The position numbers and the translations under genes are program-made. This document shows positions 29,653-40,600 of a stretch of 50,282 bases of DNA, in pieces; the stretch's first letter is position 1, and each line of letters begins with the position of its first letter. The notes beneath the pieces are model-generated. The model saw only the letters and a list, made by a program, of their open reading frames with translations. It was not told the origin of the DNA and did not search any database. Origin of the DNA: Candidatus Falkowiibacteriota bacterium (lineage in GTDB: Bacteria > Patescibacteriota > Patescibacteriia > Patescibacteriales > UBA12465); contig VFKX01000005.1 in NCBI GenBank assembly GCA_009885285.1, positions 1 through 50,282 of the forward strand. The letters run 5' to 3'.

Positions 29653-30504
29653 TTATTTCAATAATATTTCTATGCTCCCCTCAAGATCAGTCCTTTTTAC
29701 AGGGATTCTCAAGTTCGATGCCCGCTCTAAAAATTGACCCCCAGGATGACCATAACGGTTATCTACTCCAACTGAAATAACTATTAACTCCGGCTTAATC
29801 ACCTCCAGAAATTCCCAACTATTAGACGTATTTGAACCGTGGTGCGAGGCTTTGAAAATATTTATGTCTTCAAGCCAGCCGATTTGCAAAAGCGCCCGCT
29901 CAACAAAATCTGCATTATCTCCGGCGAGCAAGACCGTTCGGCCGCCACAGTTGATCTTGGCCGTTACAGAGTTATTGGCGTCCTCCTTAATTACCAGAGA
30001 TTCAGGATCAATTAATCTAAGACTACAACTGGAGTCCAAATCGACTCTCAGCTGTCCCTGAACCTCGATTAATTTAACATTGTATGCACGGGCGACCCTC
30101 AATAACTCTATAAAGTTTAATGAACTAGACTTTTTTCCCGAATATATCAAGTTATTTACTTGATAGCGCTTAACTACTTCTACTAGTCCAATAATATGGT
30201 CGTCATGATAATGACTGATCACTAAATAGTCAATTTTACGCTGATAAAAGGGCAAATATTGACCCAAGCCCTGCAGAACTAAGTTATCCGGGCCGCCATC
30301 AAATATAATGGTGTGACCGCTTGCTGATTCAAGCAAAACGGCATCTCCTTGACCAATGTCAAAGAAGACTAATTTTGTCCCAGAATGACTAATATTAATG
30401 AAAAAATACATTATAATTATTGCCAATACCGTAAATACTCCGAATAATCTCAACAACCTACGGATATTTTCCTTTCTTTTGTTTTTGAAATCATTCTTTT
30501 TCAT
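29653..30504 (-). CDS. ComEC/Rec2-type MBL-fold protein, N-terminal TM (stand-alone)
   Basis: VFFDIGQGDAVLLESASGHTIIFDGG, SHYHDDHIIGL, VLLAGDN, FKASHHGSNTS. Confidence 0.88.
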   Translation of the reverse strand: MKKNDFKNKRKENIRRLLRLFGVFTVLAIIIMYFFINISHSGTKLVFFDIGQGDAVLLESASGHTIIFDGGPDNLVLQGLGQYLPFYQRKIDYLVISHYHDDHIIGLVEVVKRYQVNNLIYSGKKSSSLNFIELLRVARAYNVKLIEVQGQLRVDLDSSCSLRLIDPESLVIKEDANNSVTAKINCGGRTVLLAGDNADFVERALLQIGWLEDINIFKASHHGSNTSNSWEFLEVIKPELIVISVGVDNRYGHPGGQFLERASNLRIPVKRTDLEGSIEILLK

Positions 30505-30566
30505 ATCCTCATTCTACAGGCGCCGACCTTAAGAAATGATAAAAATATAATAAAAGTCTCTGCCCA

Positions 30567-30595
30567 TTGACAAATTCCAATAAATGTTATATAAT
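30567..30595 (+). promoter_or_regulatory. Perfect sigma70-type promoter TTGACA-N17-TATAAT
   Basis: TTGACAAATTCCAATAAATGTTATATAAT, 58 bp upstream of the 30653 ORF. Confidence 0.88.
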
Positions 30596-30652
30596 AATTA
30601 GTTCCTTAAAATATTAATATACATACAAAACAGGCCGAGGAGGGCCAACAAA

Positions 30653-31378
30653 ATGTCAACAAATACACAAGTTTCAGTTAAGCGCAATGCGCCGGTAGCA
30701 AACATCAGCGCAATGGGTGACCAGATTTTTCGTCAAAAAACAGTGGATTGGCTAAGAGAATCTTTGAGTAAAGGATCAGAACAGTGCTTTGATTTTGTTC
30801 AGTCAACGACAGACAGAACTGTATTCGGTGAATCAAGATTTTCGAAAATTTTTGGGCAATCTCCGTTTTCCGGACTAACAGAAGAGCTTTTCCATGCCGG
30901 AATAGTATACGTAGATGCCAAATACACAGACGTTCGCATTTACAAGAATGTCCTGGTAAAGATGCCAAACATTTCATGCTTGAGGTCCTGTGACGATCAT
31001 TTCTGCGCAGTGCCAGTCGACAAGGATTTAGAACAGAACCCGGAAATCATCTTCGTGCCGAAACACTTTCGGCAAACTCTTTTCGTTACCGATGAACAAG
31101 CAAAACCAGTTACAAAAACTAAAGTATTTAGGAATTTCTTCGTAAAAGAAAATTTCTTAAACAGAATGGCGGTATGCGACATCATCATCCAGGCAAAACA
31201 TGACTTCCAAACAGGAGAAGAACATCTGGTGATAAATTACCAAAACGTCAGGTGCAACAAACAGGTGGCTGTTGAGTATGACATTAAAATCGGCGTATCC
31301 CAGATGCCAGAGAACAGCGATCAAATTCTCATTCCTGGTAGCAAGCAATGTTTAAGCTTTATCAAACGTAACGCTTAG
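30653..31378 (+). CDS. Orphan cytosolic-looking protein (241 aa)
   Basis: Strong SD (GAGGAGG), perfect promoter, own terminator; no family recognised. Confidence 0.8.
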   Translation: MSTNTQVSVKRNAPVANISAMGDQIFRQKTVDWLRESLSKGSEQCFDFVQSTTDRTVFGESRFSKIFGQSPFSGLTEELFHAGIVYVDAKYTDVRIYKNVLVKMPNISCLRSCDDHFCAVPVDKDLEQNPEIIFVPKHFRQTLFVTDEQAKPVTKTKVFRNFFVKENFLNRMAVCDIIIQAKHDFQTGEEHLVINYQNVRCNKQVAVEYDIKIGVSQMPENSDQILIPGSKQCLSFIKRNA

Positions 31379-31400
31379 CAATCAATAAAAAGTCTTATTA

Positions 31401-31428
31401 AAAACCATCAATCACTGATGGTTTTTTT
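31401..31428 (+). terminator. Intrinsic terminator of the orphan gene
   Basis: AAAACCATCAATCACTGATGGTTTTTTT. Confidence 0.9.
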
Positions 31429-31433
31429 CTATA

Positions 31434-31462
31434 CAAAAACCGCCCTGATTCCGCAGGCCGGT
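31434..31462 (-). terminator. Intrinsic terminator of the Lys-rich protein gene
   Basis: Minus: ACCGGCCTG-CGGAAT-CAGGGCGGT-TTTTG. Confidence 0.75.
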
Positions 31463-31514
31463 CTCTGTATAATTTTCAAATCAATAAAATTTATTGTAAC
31501 ATAAATTTTAGAAA

Positions 31515-31658
31515 TTACTTTTTCTTTTTAACGACTTTTTTGACAGCCTTCTTAGGAGCAGCCTTTTTGACGACTTTCTTTACGGCCTTCTTGATGACTT
31601 TTTTAGGAGCCTTCTTGATGACTTTCTTTACAGCCTTTTTGACAACTTTCTTTTTCAT
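31515..31658 (-). CDS. Lysine-rich low-complexity protein (47 aa), histone H1/HC-like: MKKKVVKKAVKKVIKKAPKKVIKKAVKKVVKKAAPKKAVKKVVKKKK
   Basis: Manually translated ORF missing from the ORF track; near-ideal SD (GGAAGGGGGTGATAT ATG), promoter and terminator. Confidence 0.85.
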   Translation of the reverse strand: MKKKVVKKAVKKVIKKAPKKVIKKAVKKVVKKAAPKKAVKKVVKKKK

Positions 31659-31728
31659 AATATCACCCCCTTCCTTAAATAAATTGAAATTTATTTTTAT
31701 TTTTTAATTAAAAACTTTTCTTAAAATA

Positions 31729-31757
31729 ATTATATAACTTTTTTAAATAACAAGCAA
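31729..31757 (-). promoter_or_regulatory. Putative promoter TTGCTT-N17-TATAAT for the Lys-rich protein
   Basis: Reverse complement of ATTATA-N17-AAGCAA, ~70 bp upstream of the ATG. Confidence 0.65.
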
Positions 31758-32068
31758 TACATTTTTTATTTTTTAAGAGACTAAATTATTATTATAAAAT
31801 ATTTTTACAACATATTCTTAATATTTATAAAAGCAGCGGCATGCGCAACGCATTATAGTTAATATCCATCGGTATAATTATAAATAATAAATGATATGCG
31901 CCATCAAAATAATATTTGCTTAACTATCGCCAACACTAATAACATTCAACTTAAAATATATTAATTAACATAAAAAATATTTATCAATCTTGATTATCAT
32001 AAATATATTTTCTTAAACTTGCTTATCCTCTCAATGACGCTCAAAATTATTTTCAATCTTATCGATTA

Positions 32069-32113
32069 TAAAAAAAATCCGCCGCTCGATTCCGAGAGCG
32101 ACGGATTTTTTAT
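32069..32113. terminator. Strong bidirectional terminator (glyS side)
   Basis: AAAAAATCCGCCGCTCGATTCCGAGAGCGACGGATTTTTT. Confidence 0.85.
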
Positions 32114-32149
32114 TTTTTTTCTTCCACAAGAGCTTCTTCCGATTGAATG

Positions 32150-33538
32150 CTAAATCCGGGACCGGAAAAAATTTTCTAACTCACTTATCTTAATTCTCTC
32201 TTGTTGCATATTATCCCGATTGCGGACCGTCACTTCAGAATTTTCTAAGGTTTCAAAGTCAACCGTGAGGCAAAATGGGGTCCCAATCTCGTCTTGGCGG
32301 CGGTAACGCTTACCGATATTGCCGTTATCATCAAATTCACAGCGCCAATCCATCTTTAACTTATCAAATACTTCTCGAGCTTTAGCCACCAACTCTGGTT
32401 TATTCTTCAGAAGCGGAAAAACGGCGATCTTAATCGGGGCTAACTTCGGAATGAGCTTTAAAACAATTCTGGTCTCACCTTCTAATTCTTCTTCTTGATA
32501 CGCTTCAGACAGAACTGCTAAGAATGTCCGACCGACACCAGCCGAAGTCTCAACAATATGAGGAATGTATTTCTCATTTGTTGCCGGGTCCAAGTAATTA
32601 AGCTCCTTTCCGGAATATTTGGAGTGCTGGGTCAGATCATAATCGCCACGAGCATGAATGCCTTCCATTTCCTTGAAACCAAAAGGGAAGCGATATTCAA
32701 TATCATACGCCTCTTTAGCATAGAATACTAGATTCTCATGCTTATGCCATTGCAGGTTGGCCGGATCAATTCCTAAATCTAAATAAAATTGCCAGCGGGT
32801 TTCTTTCCATTTATCAAAATAGGTCATGTCATCGCCCGGTTTCACAAAATACTGCATTTCCATCTGTTCGAATTCTCTGGTCCGGAAAATAAATTGTCGG
32901 GCCGTAATCTCGTTGCGGAAAGCTTTACCGATTTGCGCAATACCGAAAGGAATCTTAACGCGAGCGGAGTCCAGAACGTTCTTATAGTTAACGTAAATTC
33001 CTTGACAGGTCTCGCCGCGCAGATAAGTCGGTTCTTTAGTCCAGTCACCAGTAAAATTACCGAGATTAGACTGAACTAACAAATTAAACTTACGGCCGGG
33101 AGTAAAATCAGCCGCTCCGCAATTCGGACATTTAATCTTATCGCGGTTAGCTTCAAAAATGATATTTATCTCGTCTTCGGTCATCTTTTCATCAGCAAAA
33201 ATACCGGCTTCATCAAGTAACGTATCTAATCGCAAGCGGGCATGACATTTCCGACACTCCGTTAGCGGATCGGAAAAGCCTTTAACGTGGCCCGATGCTT
33301 CCCAAATTTTCGGACTCATGAAAATTGCTGAATCTAAACCAACAATGTCATCACGCATCTGCGTCATCGCCTTCCACCATTCTTTCTTGATGTTGTTAGC
33401 TAACTCCACGCCATAAGGGCCAAAATCGTAAACAGCGGCAAAGCCATCATAAATTTCTGAGGAGGGAAAAACAAAACCACGGCGCTTACAGAGGGAAATA
33501 ATCTTGTCCATTGAATTGTCAGCGGTATTTTTCTTCAT
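32150..33538 (-). CDS. glyS: Glycyl-tRNA synthetase (class II, single-chain type)
   Basis: RRGFVFPSSEIYDGFAAVYDFGPYGVELANNIKKEWW, FRNEITARQFIFRTREFEQMEMQYF. Confidence 0.96.
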   Translation of the reverse strand: MKKNTADNSMDKIISLCKRRGFVFPSSEIYDGFAAVYDFGPYGVELANNIKKEWWKAMTQMRDDIVGLDSAIFMSPKIWEASGHVKGFSDPLTECRKCHARLRLDTLLDEAGIFADEKMTEDEINIIFEANRDKIKCPNCGAADFTPGRKFNLLVQSNLGNFTGDWTKEPTYLRGETCQGIYVNYKNVLDSARVKIPFGIAQIGKAFRNEITARQFIFRTREFEQMEMQYFVKPGDDMTYFDKWKETRWQFYLDLGIDPANLQWHKHENLVFYAKEAYDIEYRFPFGFKEMEGIHARGDYDLTQHSKYSGKELNYLDPATNEKYIPHIVETSAGVGRTFLAVLSEAYQEEELEGETRIVLKLIPKLAPIKIAVFPLLKNKPELVAKAREVFDKLKMDWRCEFDDNGNIGKRYRRQDEIGTPFCLTVDFETLENSEVTVRNRDNMQQERIKISELENFFRSRI

Positions 33539-33549
33539 ATATTTATATA

Positions 33550-35241
33550 TTACATTTCATCAAGTGCTTTTATGCCTAAAATTCTAAATCCATTATCTAA
33601 GACTTGGGCCAGCGACTTGATTAAAGCTAGACGGGCCCGTCGCACCTTCGGGGCTGACTTCATGATATTGATTTCATGGTAATAATCGCTGAACATCTGA
33701 ACCAATTCAAATAAATACTTCGCCACTTCACTCGGATTATATTTTTCTCCGGCGGAAGCAATCACATCGGGATATTTCGCCATTTTAATCATTAAGTCTT
33801 TCTCTCTTTGCTCAACTAATAGGCTAAGATCCGCAAACCCGAAACTGAAGCCGGCTTTTCTGACAACACTCTTTAATCTAGCATAGCCATATTCTAAATA
33901 ACAAGCCGTAAAGCCGTCAAAGCGAGCCGCTTCATCAATATTAAAAGTGATTATTTTATCAGCACTGACTTTCAACATCTCGAACTTAATGGTGGCAATC
34001 GTCAAAGCTAAAGCAACCTCAGCAATCTTTTCTTTATTCCAATCTTGGTGGCGCTGACTAGTCTCAGTGAACAGCTTTTCAAAAAGTTTATCTCGTAAAA
34101 ACTTATAAGTAATAACGTTGCCTGTTCGCGAGGACATCATTCCGCTAGGCAAAGTAACAAAATCGTAGGTGAGGTGCACCATCGGCTGCTTATAGCCGAT
34201 CAGCTCCAAGACTTTAAATAATTGTTTGAAATATAAGCTTTGGCGCACATCCACGACGTAAATAGAACGAGTTAAGTCGTATTTTTTAAACTTCTCGGTC
34301 GCTAAAGCCAAGTCAGCCACTGGATAAAGTGCTGTCCCGTCTGACCGAATGACCGGTAAGACCCCAAGACCAAATTCTTCAAGGTCAGCAATGATTGCGC
34401 CTTCACTCAAGCGCAATATTTTTTTAGCCTTTAACTGTTCTACTAGTTTCAGGCCTTCGTCAATCACTTCATTCTCGTAATACGTTTCCTGAAACTTAAT
34501 ACCTAGCTCTTTATATATGGAAGCGAAATAATTAATACTCCATTGCCTGGTTTCTTGCCATAATTCATAATTCTTGCCAGCTCGGCTCTCGACCTCTTTC
34601 ATAATCTTCACTACCTCATTCTTATCATCAGGATTATCAGTTAAAAGCTGACTAGCCTCGGAATAACACTTGCCCAATAAGTAACCTTTGTCCTCAGAAC
34701 TTTCTTTATACTTTGGGCTTTTCTGCCAGTTCCAAATAGTTTTAGCGACATGAATGCCGAAATCATTAATATATGATACCGGAATAGAAGTAAAACCATT
34801 GGCAGACAATAAACGATTAACGGTATCGCCGTAAGAAATATTACGTAAATGGCCGACATGGTATTCCTTATGCGTATTACCGTTGGAAAATTCTATCATT
34901 ACCTGTTTATTTGCACCCTGATCGTTCTGTCCGTAACCCTGATTCAGGCTTCTGATTTTTTTTACCACCTCTTGGCTTAAATAAGCAGGCAAAATATAGA
35001 AATTTAGATAAGGACCAGCCGCTTTAATATCAGAAAAATATTTTTTCAGCTTCTCGTCATTCTTTAATTTAAAAGCTAGTTCTATAGTAAATTCAATCGG
35101 ATTCTTCTGATTACGCTTAGCCTCCTCAAAACAAGCGAGGCTGAGGTCGCCTAAACTTGAGTTTGGTGGATATGTAAAATTAGCCCTGTCCAAGCTTAAT
35201 GCCTCCTTGATTATTTTTTTTACTTCATCGAGCAAGTACAT
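33550..35241 (-). CDS. argS: Arginyl-tRNA synthetase
   Basis: IEFSNGNTHKEYHVGHLRNISYGDTVNRLL, MMSSRTGNVITYKFL, DALR C-terminal domain. Confidence 0.96.
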   Translation of the reverse strand: MYLLDEVKKIIKEALSLDRANFTYPPNSSLGDLSLACFEEAKRNQKNPIEFTIELAFKLKNDEKLKKYFSDIKAAGPYLNFYILPAYLSQEVVKKIRSLNQGYGQNDQGANKQVMIEFSNGNTHKEYHVGHLRNISYGDTVNRLLSANGFTSIPVSYINDFGIHVAKTIWNWQKSPKYKESSEDKGYLLGKCYSEASQLLTDNPDDKNEVVKIMKEVESRAGKNYELWQETRQWSINYFASIYKELGIKFQETYYENEVIDEGLKLVEQLKAKKILRLSEGAIIADLEEFGLGVLPVIRSDGTALYPVADLALATEKFKKYDLTRSIYVVDVRQSLYFKQLFKVLELIGYKQPMVHLTYDFVTLPSGMMSSRTGNVITYKFLRDKLFEKLFTETSQRHQDWNKEKIAEVALALTIATIKFEMLKVSADKIITFNIDEAARFDGFTACYLEYGYARLKSVVRKAGFSFGFADLSLLVEQREKDLMIKMAKYPDVIASAGEKYNPSEVAKYLFELVQMFSDYYHEINIMKSAPKVRRARLALIKSLAQVLDNGFRILGIKALDEM

Positions 35242-35262
35242 AGTCGTATCGGAGTAATTAAT

Positions 35263-36516
35263 TTATCTAGTCACTCGGACAAAATTGAATTTTCCTTTCT
35301 GAATAACAACGGCTACTGTATCACCAAAAGCGATCTGCTTCTTAATATCCTTAATGACGACCATATCGCTATTCTCATCTTGGTCAGCCTTTTCAATTTT
35401 TATTTTAATGGCGCCTTCTTCAATCTTCTGACGCGCCTCAGTTTTACTCTTAACCAAACCGGTTTCCACTAATAAATCTACCAGAGTATAATTGTCCCGA
35501 GTGGTCTTGTACTCAGCCATCTCGACCGGCACTTCTTTTTTCTGAATAGTGCTGATGAAATTTTCTTGCGCCTTATTAGCGGCTTCTTGACCGTGATTAA
35601 TCCTAGTGATTTCATGAGCTAGTTTCATCTTATAGTCGCGCGGATTAACCTCGCTGGATGACAATTTCGCCTTTATCTCATTAACTTCGTTAAGAGAAAT
35701 ATTCGTGCACAATTCAAAAGCGGGTACAAGAATTCCATCAGGCCAAGACATGGCCTTGCCGTACATTTCATTTGGCCCTTCATTTAAAGACATCACGTTC
35801 CCTTCAGTCTTGCCCATCTTCTTGCCGGTTTCATCAGCCAAAAGCTTCATCGTCATCACGAATTTTTCCTTGTTCTTTAAAGTCCGAAGCAAATCGCGGC
35901 CGCACATCATATTAAACATCTGATCATTGCCGCCGATTTCCAAATCAACATCCATAACGACGCTATCATAGGCCTGAGTCAAAGGATATAAAAATTCATG
36001 AAGGTAAATCGGTTTTTCCTCTTTCAATCTTTCCTGAAACATGTCACGCTGGATCATTTGCTGAACAGTAAAATTTGAGGCTAGCTCAATTAGATCACGG
36101 AAAGCTAATTTATCATTCCATTCACTGTTATACATTATTTTAGCCGGATTTTCTCCGTCAAACTTTAGATAAGCCGAAGCCTGCTCCATGTAATTGGCAG
36201 CGTTAGCCAGAACCTCTTCGCGGGACATTTTTTTTCGAGCCGCTTTCTTGTCAGTCGGATCGCCAATCAGACCGGTAAAATCACCGATTAAAAATATCAC
36301 TTCGTGTCCCAAAGCTTGGAATTGCCCAAGTTTATTTATAGAAATAGCGTTACCAACATGTAAAGAAGGGGCGGTTGGATCATAGCCGCAATAAAGCCGG
36401 ATTCTCTCACCACTCAGCAGCTTTTTTTCTAAATTTTCGTAGCTCGGGTAGATTTTTTCTACACCACGGGTTAAAAGCTCAGCTACCAGTTTTTTATCAG
36501 TTACAACCTTGGTCAT
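35263..36516 (-). CDS. tyrS: Tyrosyl-tRNA synthetase
   Basis: YCGYDPTAPSLHVGNAISINKL, GGNDQMFNMMCGRDLLR, ETGKKMGKTEGN, C-terminal S4-like region. Confidence 0.96.
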   Translation of the reverse strand: MTKVVTDKKLVAELLTRGVEKIYPSYENLEKKLLSGERIRLYCGYDPTAPSLHVGNAISINKLGQFQALGHEVIFLIGDFTGLIGDPTDKKAARKKMSREEVLANAANYMEQASAYLKFDGENPAKIMYNSEWNDKLAFRDLIELASNFTVQQMIQRDMFQERLKEEKPIYLHEFLYPLTQAYDSVVMDVDLEIGGNDQMFNMMCGRDLLRTLKNKEKFVMTMKLLADETGKKMGKTEGNVMSLNEGPNEMYGKAMSWPDGILVPAFELCTNISLNEVNEIKAKLSSSEVNPRDYKMKLAHEITRINHGQEAANKAQENFISTIQKKEVPVEMAEYKTTRDNYTLVDLLVETGLVKSKTEARQKIEEGAIKIKIEKADQDENSDMVVIKDIKKQIAFGDTVAVVIQKGKFNFVRVTR

Positions 36517-36604
36517 ATATGGATATTATTCTTTGGTATTAATTAAAAAATTATGATATAATCCTATCAGACTTTCATAAATATTTCAATTAAATTTCAA
36601 ACGT

Positions 36605-37579
36605 ATGTTTTCTTACAGAACTCTATTAAAACAGGCCTGGACCATCACCTGGGAACATAAATATCTTTGGTTTCTTGGACTATTCGCTTCATTAGTTGCT
36701 GGCGGCGGTTCTTGGGAATATCAGGTTATCACGCAAAACTTAGGCCAAAGTCCAATTGATGGTTCATTCATGCGTCTGGGCGGCATTTTAGCTATTGGCG
36801 ATGTGATAAAAAATTTCTTCCTCGGCCTCGTTACGTTGGCACAGCAAGACTTTTGGACCATCCTTAGCGTTACTTCTATCATCTTAATTTCTGTAATCTT
36901 ACTGACTTTTTTCATCTGGATGGCTATCACTTCTCAGGGAGCCTTAATCAGCAGTGTTAAAAAAATCATAACTGCTAAGAAAAAGCCGGAAAATCTCACT
37001 GTGCGCGATAGTTTAAGCGAGGGGTACAAACATTTTTGGCCAGTATTAGGTCTGAACATCTTCGTCAAAGGCCTGATTTACCTGATTGTTTTCCTCATCA
37101 GCCTCCCCCTCCTATTCATGGTCGTCAGTAATTCATTTGCTCTATACGTCGCTTATATCATTATCTTTGTGGCCTTTATTCCAGTAGCCATGGGCTTATC
37201 TCTGATGATTAAGTATGCTATCGCCTATAAAGTCATCGAAAATAAGTCATTTGTCGCCTCTCTGGAACATAGCTTTAGATTATTCCGCAATAATTGGCTA
37301 GTAAGTTTAGAGATGGCGGTTATCCTCTTTCTGCTTAATTTCCTATTCAGTGGAGTAGCCTTAATTGCTCTGTCTCTGATATTATTGCCGCTATTCCTTA
37401 TCGGCCTGATGTTTAATGCCTTCTGGTTAACTATTGTTTCCTTATTCTTGGCCATTGCTGTCGTTATTATCTTCGGCTCAATTCTCACCACCTTCCAAAC
37501 TGCTTCCTGGACCAACCTCTTCTTACATTTAAAAGAAAAAGGCGGACTGGCAAAGCTAGAACGCTTATTCTCAAGATAA
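36605..37579 (+). CDS. Polytopic membrane protein, hypothetical (glycerophosphodiesterase-membrane-domain-like)
   Basis: Multiple TM; MFSYRTLLKQAWTITWEHKYLWFLGLFASLVAGGGS. Confidence 0.8.
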   Translation: MFSYRTLLKQAWTITWEHKYLWFLGLFASLVAGGGSWEYQVITQNLGQSPIDGSFMRLGGILAIGDVIKNFFLGLVTLAQQDFWTILSVTSIILISVILLTFFIWMAITSQGALISSVKKIITAKKKPENLTVRDSLSEGYKHFWPVLGLNIFVKGLIYLIVFLISLPLLFMVVSNSFALYVAYIIIFVAFIPVAMGLSLMIKYAIAYKVIENKSFVASLEHSFRLFRNNWLVSLEMAVILFLLNFLFSGVALIALSLILLPLFLIGLMFNAFWLTIVSLFLAIAVVIIFGSILTTFQTASWTNLFLHLKEKGGLAKLERLFSR

Positions 37580-37614
37580 ACCGTCCTATCTAAATTATTG
37601 ATCCAACCAAACCT

Positions 37615-40600
37615 ATGAGTGATCTCGCCTCCATTGAGAATTTAATTAATCCGACCGACGACGAAGAGAGCGTTGCCGGTCTTTTTGCGAAAAAACAAGG
37701 AGAAATTAAAAATAAAGAAATAGAAAAGGAAACCAAAGAAGCTGCGCAGCAGTTAGGCTTTGACTATGTAAATTTATCCGGCTTCCCTATTAGCCCCGAG
37801 GCTCTCGCCCTAATCCAAGAGCAGAGAGCCAAGGAACTGGGCGCTATCTGTTTTTATTATGACGGCAAGAGCATTAGACTCGGCTGTGTTAGCCCGACTA
37901 CAGAGGTTAAGGCAGAAATGACTCGGCTCGGCGACCAATACTTTGCCAATACCAAACTTTATCTAATATCCACGACTAGTCTAGAAATCGGTTTAGAGGC
38001 CTATAAAAATCTACCGAAAGTTAAGAAATATGAAAGCGGTGTAGAGATTACCGAAGAAAACCTGGAAAAATTCAAGAGCGATATCAGCAGTTATAAGAGC
38101 TTGAATGAAAAAATCAATGAAGTAAATATCACTGATATCATTACTTTAATACTCGCCACCGCCATGAAAGTCAGGGGTAGCGATATCCATATTGAAGCCG
38201 AGGAAACTGGCGTCGTCATCAGAATCAGAATTGACGGTGTCTTACAAGAAGCAGCCGTGATAGACAGAACGAAGTGGAATAAAATCGTATCCCGTTTAAA
38301 AATTCTGGCCAGAGTCAAGATTAATATTGATAACCAACCGCAAGACGGACGCTACACCATTTATTTAACCAATAAAAAAATAGATGTCCGTGTTTCTTTC
38401 CTGCCGACAGCCTATGGCGAAAGCGTCGTCATGCGTCTTCTTGACTCATCATCAGTGGCTCTCGAATTTGAAAGTCTTGGTATCAGACCGGAGATCATGC
38501 CTTTACTGGCTCGGGAAATCTCTAAGCCTAATGGCTTAGTGGTCACCGTCGGTCCGACTGGTAGCGGCAAAACAACAACTTTATACGCCGTTTTAAATAA
38601 GCTTAACCGTCCCGGCACAAAGATTATTACCCTGGAAGACCCGATTGAATATCAGCTTAAAGGCATTAACCAAAGCCAAGTCGATGAAAAGCGCGGCTAC
38701 ACTTTCTCTGATGGTCTGCGCTCGATTTTGCGCCAAGACCCTAACGTCGTCATGGTTGGAGAAATTCGCGATTTAGAGACAGCAGAAATTGCCGTCCAAG
38801 CCTCGCTGACCGGACATCTCGTCCTTTCCACTATGCACACCAATGATTCCGCTGGTTCAATTCCTCGATTGATTGACCTTGGAGTTAAGCCGTATTTCCT
38901 GGCGCCATCAATCAATGTCATTATCGGCCAACGCTTAGTCCGAAAAGTCTGCCAGACTTGCCGCGTTGAGCATGTACTTAGCGTTGATGAGTCCGAACAA
39001 ATCAATAAAATCCTGGCCGTACTTTCTCCAAAAGCCGGCGTTAACATCCCTTCAACTTTGCCGACCATCTATGCTGCCGGACCAGGCTGTGATCAATGCA
39101 ATTTTATTGGTTATAAAGGTCGCTTAGGCATCTATGAGGTCTTAGCCATGAATGACAAGCTTAAGCAATTAACTATTGATCAGGCGCCTTCTTTTAAACT
39201 TTTGCAGCAAGCCATTGAAGACGGCATGATTACCATGTTGCAGGACGGTATCCTTAAAATAATGGACGGACTAACTTCTATAGAGGAAGTTTACCGCGTT
39301 ATCGGCAACTTCGACTATATCAATGAGCTTTACGATGTTGTTATCTCTCAAACAATCGGCCGCGGCGTAAAAATAACACCTGCTCAATTCCAAAAAGCTG
39401 GCGAATTAAGCCAAAGTATTGGCGACATTTCGCAAGCCGTCAAAGATATCCCTACCGGAGAAATCATTAATCTGGTCTTAGCACTGGGCGCTGTTAGCGA
39501 TGCCGGCGATATTCACATTGAGCCAACCGAAATTGACGTCAAAGTCCGCTTCAGAATTGATGGTGTCATGCACGATGTTTTAAGCTTACCAAAAACCAGT
39601 TATTTTCCGCTTCTTTCAGAAATAAAAATATTGGCCGGTGCGCCGACCAACGTTAAGCGGGCTACATTTGACGGCCGCTTCGCAATTTATCTGCCCGACA
39701 ATAAAGTTGACTGCCGTTTATCCATTATTGCCGGCGGTTACGGTGAAACAATCGTTATCCGCTTACTATCAACTTCAGCTGCAAATTTAGACATGAATAA
39801 GTTGGGCATTACTGCTGTTGCCTTCGACTCCCTGCAAGAGGCCATGAAGAAAACTAGAGGTATTATCATCACGACCGGTCCAACCGGCAGCGGTAAGACT
39901 ACCACCCTATACAGTATTTTGAATAAACTTAATAAAGCGGACGTTAAGATAATTACGGTTGAAGATCCAATTGAATATCAGTTGGCTGGTGTCATGCAAA
40001 CCCAAATTGACGAAGAACGCGGCTATACTTTTGCCTCTGCCATGCGCTCCTTGCTGCGCCAAAACCCGAACATCATGATGATCGGTGAAATCCGCGACAG
40101 TGAAACAGCCAAGATAGCGATTGAAGCCTCCTTGACCGGTCACTTAGTGCTTTCTACTATTCACGCGAATTCCGCCGCCAGTGCCATCTCTCGTTTCGTC
40201 GGCCTCGGTGTTGACCGGCAGACCCTAGCCAATTCTATTGAATTCGCCATCGGTCAACGTTTAGTGCGCCGCCTCTGTCCGTACTGTAAAAAGGTAGCCG
40301 ATGTTTCACCGGAAGAAATTAAACACGTCCAGGATATATTAGCGAATATTAAAAACCCCAAGATTACTATTCCGACTAACCTGTTCTTTTATACTGGCGT
40401 CGGCTGCGTTAAATGCGGCCAGATTGGCTATAAAGGACGTCTAGGCTTATATGAAACCTTAACCATGAGCCCGAATATCCAAAAACTGATTCAAACGGAA
40501 AATGTTATTGATGTGGATATTGAGAATGCGGCCGTCAGCGAAGGCATGGTGACCATGATTCAAGACGGCGTCTTAAAAGCTTTAAATGGCGACACTAGCC

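Noticed and set aside
30705-31348. Minus ORFs antisense to the 241-aa orphan gene
   Set aside because: The plus frame has perfect promoter, SD and terminator; minus ORFs have none
31660-32065. AT-rich interval as a replication origin
   Set aside because: No DnaA-box cluster recognised and no dnaA/dnaN neighbourhood; gyrA nearby is insufficient
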